A stretch of 64,000 bases of DNA, taken from positions 37,587,831-37,651,830 of the forward strand of contig NC_059368.1 of the NCBI RefSeq assembly GCF_019703515.2, read 5' to 3'. The notes beneath the pieces are model-generated. The model did not search any database and was not told the origin of the DNA. It saw only the letters and a list, made by a program, of their open reading frames with translations. Source of the stretch: Myxocyprinus asiaticus. Its lineage: Eukaryota; Chordata; Actinopteri; Cypriniformes; Catostomidae. Both the position numbers and the translations under genes were made by a program. Shown here one piece after another: positions 11,510 to 20,944 of this stretch. Each line of letters opens with the position of its first letter. The stretch's first letter is position 1.

Positions 11510-11984
11510 TGTAACACTGACTCAGGCTGAGTGGGATCTATGTGCGGTTTATTAACACAACAAGTTCAGAGTACAAACAGGCGTGGGTAAAATAACTAGG
11601 GCAACCAACAATATCAGAGAAAGGGCAGTAACGTAGTCAAACAGGAAAAGGATCGGGGCAGGCAGCTAAACAGCAATAGAGATAGTTCAGGCAAACACAG
11701 TAATAGGCAGGCAGCAGAGAATCGTACAAGATAAATCTGAAGCAGAGCCAAACACGGGTAGATCAACAGAGTAAGTAATAACGCTCAGAAATGTAGCCGG
11801 GGCAAACAAGACTTCGCAATGAATGAACACACATATCGGGCTTAAATAGTCTGAGTGATATGAGGCAGGTGTAGGGTAATCAGTCCAGGAATGTGGGCAC
11901 TTGGGAAATGTAGTTCAATGTTAATATTCAGGTGAGTGAGACCTCTGGTGGTCGATTGAGGAATCTTCACCGGCGTTCGTGACA
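11510..11984 (-). repeat. 3' LTR and adjacent polypurine tract of the chromovirus
   Basis: 475 bp; on the minus strand it starts TGTCACGAACGCCGG and ends AGTGTTACA, with TG..CA ends. The first 55 plus-strand bases are repeated at 16145-16199. The polypurine tract (CGGGGGGTAGGGGCTC on the minus strand) occupies 11985-12000. Confidence 0.85.
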
Positions 11985-12074
11985 GAGCCCCTACCCCCCG
12001 CGAGCGATTCCTGACGCGAGAGCACATCTGACTTTGGGGTCTTCCTCGAGGTCGAGGGGCCAGTTTCTCCGGGT

Positions 12075-12240
12075 GAGTCCTACGAAATTCTGTGATGAGA
12101 TTGGGGTCGAGGATATCATCCACCTTGATCCAGGACCTCTCCTCCAGACCATATCCCTCCCAATCTACCAGATATTGGATGTGGCTTTCCCGACGTCTGG
12201 AATCTAGCAGATTTCATACTAGGAATGCCTCCTAGCCATC
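12075..12240 (-). pseudogene. Chromodomain of the gypsy integrase
   Basis: The reverse strand reads [20 protein letters not shown] followed by W and later [15 protein letters not shown], the aromatic-rich chromodomain pattern. In chromoviruses this C-terminal module directs integration to marked chromatin. The reading frame is broken upstream of it. Confidence 0.8.
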
Positions 12241-12339
12241 CACGATCATGGGTGAGTGGCCTGCGTCACCACCTTCCTCCTCCACCCTCGGACCACTGGC
12301 AGGTTTCAGCAGAGAGGCATGAAAAGTGGGAGAAATACG

Positions 12340-13394
12340 TTAATTAGCAGGTAATTGGAGGTGATATGACACAGGATTGATTTGTTTTAGGATTTTGAAA
12401 GGACCCACATACCTGGGACTGAGCTTCTTGCAAGGTAGACGGCGACGAAGGTCCCGGGTTGAAAGCCACACCCACTGTCCTGGAACGTAGTTGGGACTGG
12501 TACGACGATGGCAGTCCGCTTGTTCCTTTCCCCTGTTGATGGCACGTTGTAGATGGACATGAGCTTGATCCCAAGCAGCCTCACTATGCTGAAACCAGTC
12601 GTTAACAGCAGGTACATAAGACGGTTCACCAGACCATGGAAATAGAGGGGGGTTGGAACCCCAGAACACACTGAAAGCGTGTCAATTTTGTGGAGGGTTT
12701 GAGGATCAAGTTCTGCGCATATTCTACCCAGGGAAGAAAGCGGCTCCAGTCAGCTTGATTCTGTTGACAGTACATGTGAAGGAATTTGGTGAGTTCTCGA
12801 TTCAGACATTCCATCTGGCGATTAGACTGGGGGTAATAACCTGAAGTGAGACTTATATTGACATTAAGTAGTCGAAAGAAAGCTGTCCAAACCCTTGATG
12901 TAAACTGAGGGCCCTGGTCAGAGACAATGTCTTCAGGAAGACCATAGTAGCAGAACACATAATGGAAAAGATGTTCTGCAGTTTCAAAGGCTGATGGAAG
13001 CTTAGACAAGGGTATTAGTCGACATGCCTTAGAAAAACGATCAATGACAGTTAATATGGTGGTGTTACCTTGGGAGATGGGTAGATCGGTGACAAAATCA
13101 ACGGCGATATGGGATCAAGGTCATTGTGGAATGGGTAGAGGTTGTAGCAACCCTGCCAGTAGTTGTCTGTTTTTTTTTGCTGTGGCGCAGGTGTGACAAG
13201 CGTTCACGAATGTACTGGTGTCTGCCTGTAATGTCTCCCACCAGAACCGATTTCTTAACAATCATTCTGTGGTAGTAATACCTGGATGGCCAGAGCTTGT
13301 GGAGGAGTGCACCCAGCAGATTACCTTTCTCGAAGAGTAGGTGGCACAAACATTTGGTTGGGTGGACATTCTGGAGGGGCCAGGTTCTGTGCAT
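12340..13394 (-). pseudogene. Integrase region of the chromovirus
   Basis: Reverse frames give the decayed zinc-binding part (13098-13394), then the core with [13 protein letters not shown] (a catalytic Asp) and [17 protein letters not shown] (the Glu; the usual QTER is changed to RQMEC), then the C-terminal [22 protein letters not shown]. Stops and frameshifts separate the pieces at about 13000-13320 and near 12640. Confidence 0.85.
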
Positions 13395-14851
13395 GTGCCT
13401 GGGAGATTTCGGACATGATGTCCCACTGGACCAGAGCTAGGATCAGAGAGGATGAGATAGTGGGTTCTGGAGAGGGATTCTGAGGAGTGGAGTCAAATTG
13501 AAGGGATAGTAAGTCGGCTTTGATGTTCTTTGATCCTGGAGGATAAGTGATTGAAAAGTTAAAATGAGTGAATAATAGTGCCCATCTGGCTTGTCTGGGG
13601 TATAGTCTTTTGGCTGAGTGCATGTATTCGAGGTTGCTATGATTGGTTAATACCAGAAATGGATGTCTGGCCCCCTCCAGCCAGTGTCGCCATTCTTCGA
13701 ATGCTGCTTTCATGGCTAACAGTTCACGACTGCCCACATCATAATTCTGTTCAGCAGAGGAGATTTTACGTGAGTAGTACGCACAAGGGAAAAGCTTAGG
13801 GGGATTACCTTGGCGTTGAGAGAGGATAGCGCCAATACCACTGTTTGATGCATCTACTTCAACCACGAAAGGTAAGTTGGGATCAGGATGATGCAGAATA
13901 GGAGCAGAAGTGAAGCGACTTTTCAATTCATTAAAGGCTTTGATGGTGTCAGAAGACCAGCGAAGCTTGGTATTACCTCCCTTTGTCATGGCGGTGAGTG
14001 GAGCGGTGACAGTGCTGAAGTTTCGAATGAATCTTCTGTAAAAATTTGCAAATCCTAAGAATCGTTGTAGTTCCTTTACAGTAGTGGGTTGAGGCCAGTT
14101 TAGAACCACTCGTACCTTGCCCTCATCCATAGACACCATAGTCCCTTCTGGACTGATGATATAACCTAGAAAGGAAATTGAAGTTTGGTGGAATTCACAT
14201 TTCTCTGCTTTGGCATACAATTGGTGTTCCATCAGACGCTTCAGAACTGCCCGGAACTGCTTGATGTGTTCCTCCAGGGTGTCTGAACAAATCAGGATGT
14301 CATCTATTATATACAATTAAGCCTTGTTTAAGCATGTCTCTGAATACGTCATTTATGAAAGACTGGAACACAGATGGACTATTGGACAGTCCGAATGGCA
14401 TAATGAGATATTCATAGTACCCACTGCTGGTAGAAAAGGCAGTTTTCCACTCATCCCCCTCTCGAATGCGAATGAGGTTGTACGCGCAGCGTAGATCAAG
14501 CTTAGTGTAAAACTTAGCAGTTCTTGCTGCGGGAACCAGGGGTAAGGGGTATCTGAATTTAACCATTATATCATTTAGACCACGATAATCAATACAAGGA
14601 CGAAGGCCCCCATCTTTCTTTCCCACGAAGAAGAATCCTGCTGCTGCTGGTGAAGCGGATGGATGAACGAAACCCTTGGCCAGTTCTTCAATGTACGATT
14701 TCACTGGCTTTATCCTCAAGTTCTGACAGGGGAAAGATTCTGCCTCTAGTAGGTGAGGTACCAGGTAACAGATCAATGGCGCAGTCACTAGATCGATGTG
14801 GTGGTAGTTGAGAGGCTTTGGTTTTACTGAAGGTTTCAAACAAATCAGCAT
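13321..14851 (-). pseudogene. Reverse transcriptase and RNase H of the chromovirus
   Basis: 14300-14851 holds the RT fingers and palm: [28 protein letters not shown] and [17 protein letters not shown]. 13321-14316 holds the catalytic [10 protein letters not shown], then [25 protein letters not shown] and RNase H ([26 protein letters not shown]). One frameshift near 14305-14316, next to the YxDD box, splits RT in two. The second half is open for 331 codons. Confidence 0.9.
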
Positions 14852-15270
14852 ATTCAGAAGGTATATGTGGTGCTATGTTGGACTCGTTAGTCACCATAGT
14901 GGTACTCACAGACAAAGGGATGATTGGTTTGAGACACTTGAACGAGCAGCTGGGATCCCATCGCATGATCTGTTACTCACGCCATGAAATTTGCGGGTTA
15001 TGGTCCTGCAGCCAGGGTAATCCGAGGATAACTGTGTGGAGAGTGGATGACAAAGGGGCATGTTGTTTCAGTGTGTAAAATTCCAACTTGCAGAATAAGG
15101 TCAGTGGTGGTGTATAGAACCTGGCCGATACCCAAGGGACGACCATCCAGCACTGCCACTGCCAAAAGAGAGTCGCAAGGAATTAGTGGTATCTTATGCT
15201 GTCGGGCTAAATTTTCATCAATAAAGTTACAAGCAGTGGTTTGGATAGAGGGAAACGACACACCCTGCAA
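14688..15270 (-). pseudogene. Protease region and linker to RT
   Basis: The reverse strand reads [18 protein letters not shown], the stretch after the protease active site, and LAVAVLDGRPLGIGQV. The DSGA active-site triad itself is corrupted to IQTT. A linker with [20 protein letters not shown] leads into the RT. Confidence 0.75.
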
Positions 15271-16176
15271 TTGTGTGTTTGAGGGGGTCGTGTCAGACAG
15301 TCAGCTCTTAAATGACCCGTTTGGCCGCAATATAAACAGAGATGGTTCCTGATGCGGTGTTCATGCTCCTCTGTGGTGAGATGAGTTTGACCAACCTGTA
15401 TGGGTTCAGCGACATCACTGGGTTGGTGTGTCTGAGTGAGAGGACTGGTAAATCGATTTGTTCTCCTGGAGCGAATGAGATTGTCAATACAAATAGCGAG
15501 GTTGATGAATTGGTCCAGGGTTCTGCCTTCATCACGGCAGGCCAGCTCAGATTGCACGACAGTTTTAGTGTGTCCTCCATCCACACAGTCTGCGCAGCGA
15601 GAGTGCAAAAAGACAGAGCGAATTCAGCTGCAGTATTTCTACCCTGACGAAGCGCAAGCAGTTGCTCACCAGCACTCCTTCCTCCATCAGAATGTTCGAA
15701 CAGCTCTCTCAGACATTGAACAAATTCACTGAAAGTGGCCCATTCCAACACCTTACCCATGAGCAGAGAACACAAAAGAGAGATCTTACTATCATCAGAT
15801 GGGTATAGCGAGCCAGGAACTGTTGAGCCAGGAACATAGAGCATTGCATAAGGAAGCCTTTACACTTGATTGGGGTGCCATCAAATTTTTCTGGAAAGGC
15901 TAAATGTGGATTAGCAGTCACTATACTATGAGGCGTTGAGACTGGTACCTGACTCACTTGAGGCATTGTGGAAGCGGATTCAGGTACGGGCTGATGGAGA
16001 CTCCGCACAGATTTCACTAACTCTTCTGTTAGTGTGGTGAGTTGGCAAAATTGTTGTTGGTGAGATGCCAGTAGGTTAGCTTGGGCAGAGAGTTCACTGG
16101 ACAGATGCAAGAGGATCGCTGGATCGGTAGTTGGCGAAGTCTTCTGTAACACTGACTCAGGCTGAGTGGAATCCAT
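15207..16176 (-). pseudogene. Gag of the chromovirus with CCHC knuckle
   Basis: Starts [11 protein letters not shown] at 16176, so the first ten codons lie inside the remnant 5' LTR. The middle has [15 protein letters not shown], and the C-terminus has the zinc knuckle [14 protein letters not shown] at about 15308-15350. Three frames are needed, with shifts near 15710-15840 and near 15600. The protein would coat the element's RNA. Confidence 0.8.
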
Positions 16177-16199
16177 GTGCGGTTTATTAACACAACAAG
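16145..16199 (-). repeat. 55-bp remnant of the chromovirus 5' LTR
   Basis: TGTAACACTGACTCAGGCTG and onward repeats the left end of the 11510 LTR with few changes, then similarity stops abruptly at CACAACAAG. The rest of the 5' LTR is gone. Confidence 0.8.
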
Positions 16200-16764
16200 A
16201 TCTAAAAGATCTAAAATAATCTATATGATTGTGTAATGTAACCACACTAATATATTTATAAGTATAATAAAACATATTTTAGTTAAACACACTATCCGGA
16301 GATTGACAGTGACACCTCCCTTTAGAATGCCCTGCTGCATGCATCAGAAACAGACGCCAGAGGAAGCTTTTGCCGTCTGTTGATTGACGCACTGGGCTCT
16401 TGCACAAGTGGCAGTATTTGACGCCTCAGGAGTGAGAAAGGGTTGCTAGTTATATTTCATGTAGTAGAATTGTAATGTGACTGTCACCGTTGGCTTTCAA
16501 ATAAGTTTTCAGTTAGGACACCAGTGGGGTTGTCCTAAAGTTAGCACACTTTTTTAAGATTTTTGCAAATAAGGGTCCTTCTGTAATGCTCTTTTCCTAT
16601 CTGTAGTTGAGATAGGATAATGCATTTAGGAAATGTTATTCTGTAATAGCTTTTGTCCTGAATGAGATCCTAACTGAAATTGTTATGGTTACCAAACAGA
16701 TGGGATTCTAAAGTTAGGATCTTTCCACTGATATATAATATAGAACTGGATTGCTCATGAGGTC
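16200..16764. other. Spacer between two LTR elements
   Basis: No recognised gene or element. It is the flank of both the truncated chromovirus and the ATAAC-flanked LTR element. Confidence 0.4.
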
Positions 16765-17016
16765 ATAACTGTCACGAGCGCACTGGGCTCTCCCTCGCCG
16801 TCAGTCACCCGCTCTCACTCGCGAATGGTCACCTCCCTGGTCTCCCGATCCTCCACAGACTCCTCAGAGCCGGTTTGAATAGTGCACTAAAGGAACTAAT
16901 GCCTCCAGCTGGTCCTCACTGGACGCTCTGTGAATACGTGGAGAAGGCTCTAGAACTTTGCAGTTCCCCTTTCACTGTGGGTTATGATGAGAAGCCCCAG
17001 GCCAAAACCTGCACCC

Positions 17017-17160
17017 AAGCCTTCCACGGACCCTGTCTCCAAGCCTTCCATGGCCCCTGTCTCAAAGCCTTCAACAGCCCCTGTCTCCAAGCCTTCCTTG
17101 GCCCCTGTCTCCAAGCCTTCCATTGCCCCTGTCTCCAAGCCTTCCATGGCCCCTGTCTCC
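17017..17160 (+). repeat. 24-bp tandem repeat, 6 units
   Basis: Unit AAGCCTTCCATGGCCCCTGT plus CTCC. It codes eight residues: QAFHGPCL in the long frame or SKPSMAPV in another frame. It ends at AAG followed by GTAAGT, a consensus splice donor. Confidence 0.85.
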
Positions 17161-17348
17161 AAGGTAAGTCCTCTCCATACATTTCTCCCGTACACTGTAG
17201 TTATGTCTGGAACCCCGTACCACCACTGCCACCTGCTTCGGGGACCAAGGAGTTTATCCCATTCATTGCTGCTCTCACTTCTAAGTTGAATGATCCCCCA
17301 CTGATGTCAGTACATAGGGCCATGAAAACCCTTCCTCACAAATTCTCA

Positions 17349-17498
17349 GTGCCCATGCCTGCCACAGATAACAAGCCAGTGCCCATGCCTGCCACGGTTA
17401 ATGAGCCAGTGCCCACACCTGCCACGGTTAATGAGCCAGTGCCCATACCTGCCACGGTAAAGGAGCCAGTGCCCATGCCTGCCACGGTTAATGAGCCA
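17349..17498 (+). repeat. 30-bp tandem repeat, 5 units
   Basis: Codes VPMPATVNEP with small changes per unit; a decayed sixth unit (EPKPARVSIP) follows. Confidence 0.8.
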
Positions 17499-17648
17499 GA
17501 GCCCAAGCCTGCCAGGGTTTCCATTCCAGAGCCAGTGCCAGTGGCCTCAACCGTACCAGAGCCAGTGCCAGTAGCCTCGACCATTCCTGTAACAATGCTC
17601 CCAGTTGTCCGGAAGAAGAGGAGGAGAAGAAGGGCTCCTACTCCCAAG

Positions 17649-18194
17649 TCTCTGTCCATGTTTATGACCACGGAGGTCATTCCCGAGTCTCTGTCCATAT
17701 TTACGACCACAGAGGTTGTTCCAGAGTCCCTGCCAGTGTTCACAACCATGGAGGTTGTTTCCCAGTCTCTGCCCCTGTTCATGACCATGGAGGTCGTTCC
17801 AGATTCCCTGCCAGTGTTCACGACCACAAAGGTTGTTTCCCAGTCTCTGCCCCTGTTCACGACCACAGAGGTTGTTTCCCAGTCTCTACCCCTGCTCACG
17901 GCCACGGAGGTCGTTCCCCAGTCTCTGCCATTGCTCACGACCACGGAGGTCATTCCCCAGGCTCCGCCCATGCTCACGACCACGGAGGTCGTTCCCCAGT
18001 CTCCGCCCATGCTCACGACAACGGAGGTCGTTCCCCAGTTGCTGCCCGTGCTCACGACCAAGGAGGTCATTCCCCAGTCGCCTCCAGTGCTCACAACCAC
18101 GGAGGTCATTACCCAGTCGCCACCAGTGCTCACGACCATGGAGGTCATTCCCCAGTCACCACCAGTGCTCATGACCACGGAGGTCAGTTCCCAG
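17649..18194 (+). repeat. 39-bp tandem repeat, 14 units
   Basis: Each unit codes 13 residues of the form S-L-P-(V/L)-(F/L)-T-T-T-E-V-(V/I)-P-Q. 14 x 39 = 546 bp fits the limits exactly, with no indels. Units drift from SLS/SLP at the start to SPP at the end. Confidence 0.9.
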
Positions 18195-18504
18195 TCACAA
18201 ACAGTTCCTAGCCCCAGGCCTCCCATGGCCTCGTCCCTCGAGCCTCACACGGACTTGTCCCTTGAGCCTTCCCCGGCTCCACCTCCCACGACTCCGCCTT
18301 CCATGGCCTTGCACCTCAAGCCTCTCACAGCTCCGCCTTCCATGGCTTCACCCCCAAGCCTCTCATGGCTCCGCCTTCCATGGCTTCACCCCCAAGCCTC
18401 TCACGGCTCCGCCTTCCATGGCTTCACCCCTCGAGCCTCTCAAGACTCCACCTTCCACGGCTCCGCCCTCACCCTCTGAAGTTCCTCTTCCTGCGGCCAA
18501 ACAG

Positions 18505-18699
18505 CCTGACCCTCTCCCTGCTCTGTGGCTGCCTCCCAGGCCTCCTGACCCTGTCCTTGCTCTGTGGCCACCTCTCAGGCCTCCTGACCCCATCCCTGCT
18601 CTTTGGCCGCCTCCCAGGCCTCCTGACCCCGTCCCTGCTCTGTGGCTGCCTCTCTGGCCCCCTGACCCAGTCCCTGCCCAATGGTCACCTCCCTGGTCT
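18505..18699 (+). repeat. Second 39-bp tandem repeat, 5 units
   Basis: Codes P-D-P-V-P-A-L-W-x-P-x-R-P with variation. It is unrelated in sequence to the first 39-bp array but has the same 13-residue period. Confidence 0.8.
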
Positions 18700-18830
18700 T
18701 CCGATCATCCACAGACTCCTCCCTGGCCACCAGATTGTCTGCCAATCCCTCCTGATCGTCCTCCTGGATCCTCCCCCATTATCTTTGTCCTCCTGCCCTC
18801 CCCCATCTTTGGGCGCCAGGAGTCTCCCTT

Positions 18831-18847
18831 TAAGGGGGGGGGGGGTC
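18831..18847 (+). promoter_or_regulatory. Polypurine tract of the VNTR-type LTR element
   Basis: TAAGGGGGGGGGGGGTC sits immediately before the 3' LTR start, the normal place for plus-strand DNA priming. Confidence 0.8.
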
Positions 18848-19238
18848 TGTCACGAGCGCACTGGGCTCTCCCTCACTGTCAATCACCCACTCTCACTCAC
18901 CTGAGTGTTAATCACGCACACCTGCAGCTCATTATCATCTCGTTTGGACCTGCACTTAAACTCCACACTCACACTCAGTCAGTGCCTGGCCTTGTTGTAG
19001 GTACCTTGGACTTCCCTTTTACTCTGCCACAGTGGAATACTGCTTTTCTGTTTATTACTTACCTGTAGGGCTGGGATGATTCAACAACGTAATCAACGTC
19101 ATCGATTACAGAAATACGTCGATTTGCATAACATTCGTCGGCGCGTCGCAATGGAGTAATTAAAATGGCAGCGCCCGGTTTAAGTATGTATTCCCCCAAA
19201 GAACAAGCTGCAGTTAAAAAAAAACTCACCTATGGTCA

Positions 19239-19399
19239 TCTAAAGCATGGGAGTATTTTAGCCAGAGACCCAAAAATGTGGTGCTGTGTAAGCTAAGCAA
19301 AATGGAAATGGCTTATCACAGCAGTACAACTGCCATGAATGAACACTTGAAGCAAAAGCATCCCGGAGCACTTTGTCAAGACGGCAGCAAGGCAGCACC
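19239..19399 (+). pseudogene. BED zinc-finger exon of the hAT element
   Basis: Reads SKAWEYFSQRPKNVVLCK, then AYHSSTTAMNEHLKQKHPG: the BED-finger pattern. The second metal-binding Cys is Ser (CKLS instead of CKLC), which should weaken zinc binding. The open frame ends at a consensus donor, GTAAGT, at 19400, as in the first coding exon of related transposases. The rest of the enzyme is missing. Confidence 0.75.
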
Positions 19400-19550
19400 G
19401 TAAGTCCTGTTTACTTTTTGTCCCCACCCAAGCATGACATATTAGTATTACAACATGTGTTTCTGTGAGTAGTAGTCACTTAAAATTGATTTTCTAAATG
19501 TTTCCTCATCGCCCCCATGTTAAAAGTAATTTCTGCACCACTGCTAACAT

Positions 19551-19990
19551 AGGGTGACCATACGTCCTCTTTTGCCCGGACATGTCCTCTTTTTCTGACC
19601 TTAAAAAAGCATCTGGCCGGGATTTCTTTAGTTGCATTATGATGTGCATCTGGTCTAATACTTCATTGTGTTCACACATATTTGCATTGCTTTAACCCCT
19701 CTTTGTAAGTCCCACCTTCTCACACACCAATTGGTCAATTATAAGAGGCTTGCAGCAACTATTGGCCAGATTCCTGCCTGTCAATCTCTCCATGAACACG
19801 CAAAGCACTGTTGTGTTCGGCATCAAACAGTTGCTTGACAGCAGCAGCAAATGACAGCTGAGTGGAAACAATGCCCAAACGAAAGTGCATATTTACCAAA
19901 GATTTGCAAAAAAATTCCCATGCTTTCGTCCAGGTTGAGATCCGTGGGAAGCAGAATGTTTTCAAATATTTTATTTTAGTACCTGGACAT
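19551..19990 (+). repeat. Fragment of a second hAT-like repeat inside the first
   Basis: Starts AGGGTGACCATACGTCCTCT, a repeat end I know from vertebrate genomes. It carries a short coding remnant near 19871 (MPKRKCIFTKDLQKN). The right end is not seen. Confidence 0.45.
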
Positions 19991-20007
19991 TCAAAAGAAT
20001 GTTGGAA

Positions 20008-20017
<10 letters not shown>

Positions 20018-20079
<62 letters not shown>
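20018..20079. repeat. (TA)n microsatellite
   Basis: About 31 uninterrupted TA units inside the hAT element. Confidence 0.95.
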
Positions 20080-20083
<4 letters not shown>

Positions 20084-20944
20084 GTTATGCTAATAGAGTG
20101 TCTTTTTCACTGTATTAAAGTTTGCATTCATAGTAACACTGTTTTTTGTTGCAGAATAATGCCCTGCAGTACACACTTTGTTTCTTGTACATTTGTTTGT
20201 GTTTAAGAGAAGATGATTTAATAAAATATTAATTAAAAAGTTTTTTATATTTATTTGGGGTTAATTAATTGTTGTATTAATCAAGTAATAATTATAAAAA
20301 ATCTTTAGAATAATCGGCAAATTAGTCTTTAGATTAATCGACTAATCGGAAAAAGAATCGCTAGATTAATCGATAAAAAAATAATAGTTAGGTGCAGCCC
20401 TACTTACCTGATTGTCAACGATCAGTTCTGGATATACAAGATAAGTAACTCTGAGAATTCTGAGAATATGGCATACCTACTCACCTGTGTTAACCTCACC
20501 TGTTTGTCAATGATCTGCTCCAGACATGCAATATAAGTGATTTTGTGAAACCTGAGTTTACTGTACATCTACTCACCTGTTTGAAACTTGCCTGTTATAC
20601 AACGAACTTCTCTGAATGTGCTGGAAATGTGACTTTGAGTACTCTGAATGTACATTATGTCTTGTTATACAAACCTGCTCCTCAGTTTATGAAAGTGACT
20701 CATCTTTTGACCCTGTCTGAAATTTAAGTTACTTGTTTGGTCACATGTTGGTTTGGAATTAACCATTGGTGGATCTGTGCCTACTGCCTTAGTTCACTAT
20801 ATGACCAAAGAGTGTGTTTAAAGATTTTATACCTTACCTGAAAACTCACCTCATATTGCTTATCTGCTTTTCCTGTGTTCAGTGCAATAAACTCCCACAT
20901 CTGGGTTCATCTCAGCTCCCGAGCTGGTGTGTCATTACAATAAC

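Larger units (their letters stand above)
11510..16199 (-). mobile_element. Ty3/gypsy LTR retrotransposon, chromovirus type, 5' LTR truncated
   Basis: On the minus strand the order is gag with a zinc knuckle, protease, reverse transcriptase, RNase H, integrase and chromodomain, the Ty3/gypsy order; the chromodomain marks it as a chromovirus. The 3' LTR is 11510-11984, with a polypurine tract directly inside it. Only 55 bp of the 5' LTR survive (16145-16199). Frameshifts and stops in gag, RT and integrase make it inactive. Confidence 0.9.
16875..18838 (+). pseudogene. Tandem-cassette ORF of the LTR element, function unknown
   Basis: Open from ATG 16875 to 18479 (534 codons); the cassette reading continues to about 18838 through two single-base losses in C runs near 18350-18355 and 18389-18393. 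In order: a non-repeat start (ALKELMPPAGPHWTLCEYVE), six 24-bp units (17017-17160), about five 30-bp units (VPMPATVNEP, 17349-17498), fourteen 39-bp units (17649-18194), a MASP/PLTAPPS region, and five 39-bp PDPVPALW units (18505-18699). By position it replaces gag; no named domain is recognised. A reversed copy lies at 1924-2795. Confidence 0.6.
19066..20402 (+). mobile_element. hAT-superfamily element nested in the LTR
   Basis: Ends TAGGGCTGGG and GTGCAGCCCTA are inverted, and CTTACCTG is duplicated exactly on both sides (19058-19065 and 20403-20410), the 8-bp mark of hAT. Subterminal ATCGATTA/TTAATCGAT motifs repeat at both ends. It holds a BED-finger exon, a fragment of another hAT-like repeat and a (TA)n array, but no catalytic domain. 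Confidence 0.88.
16770..20939 (+). mobile_element. VNTR-bearing LTR retrotransposon with 5-bp target duplication
   Basis: ATAAC lies directly outside both ends (16765-16769 and 20940-20944). The element starts TGTCACGAGCGCACTGGGC and its 3' LTR starts with the same bases at 18848, ending TCATTACA. A polypurine tract (18831-18847) precedes the 3' LTR. The 5' LTR is cut to about 53 bp and fused to a 43-bp piece that resembles 18680-18722. There is no pol, so the element is non-autonomous. Confidence 0.8.
18848..20939 (+). repeat. 3' LTR of the VNTR-type element, split by a hAT insertion
   Basis: The LTR without the insertion is about 747 bp. It has TG..CA ends and AATAAA near 20887. A hAT element and its 8-bp duplication interrupt it after 19065. 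Confidence 0.75.

Noticed and set aside
17017..18194. Tandem arrays considered as a CRISPR or as satellite DNA
   Set aside because: The units are adjacent without unique spacers, vary by substitutions and lie within an ORF of an LTR element in a vertebrate genome.
17336..18226. A 296-codon ORF on the minus strand opposite the cassette ORF
   Set aside because: It is a by-product of repeats whose period is a multiple of three: lack of stops in one unit gives lack of stops in all, on both strands. No start context or domain.
18262..19068. 268-codon ORF as a separate gene
   Set aside because: It is the continuation of the cassette ORF in another frame after single-base losses. Its end runs over the polypurine tract into the LTR.
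19862..20206. ORF with Ile-Tyr repeats
   Set aside because: Mostly translation of the (TA)n microsatellite. Only the first 20 or so residues resemble a hAT remnant, noted separately.
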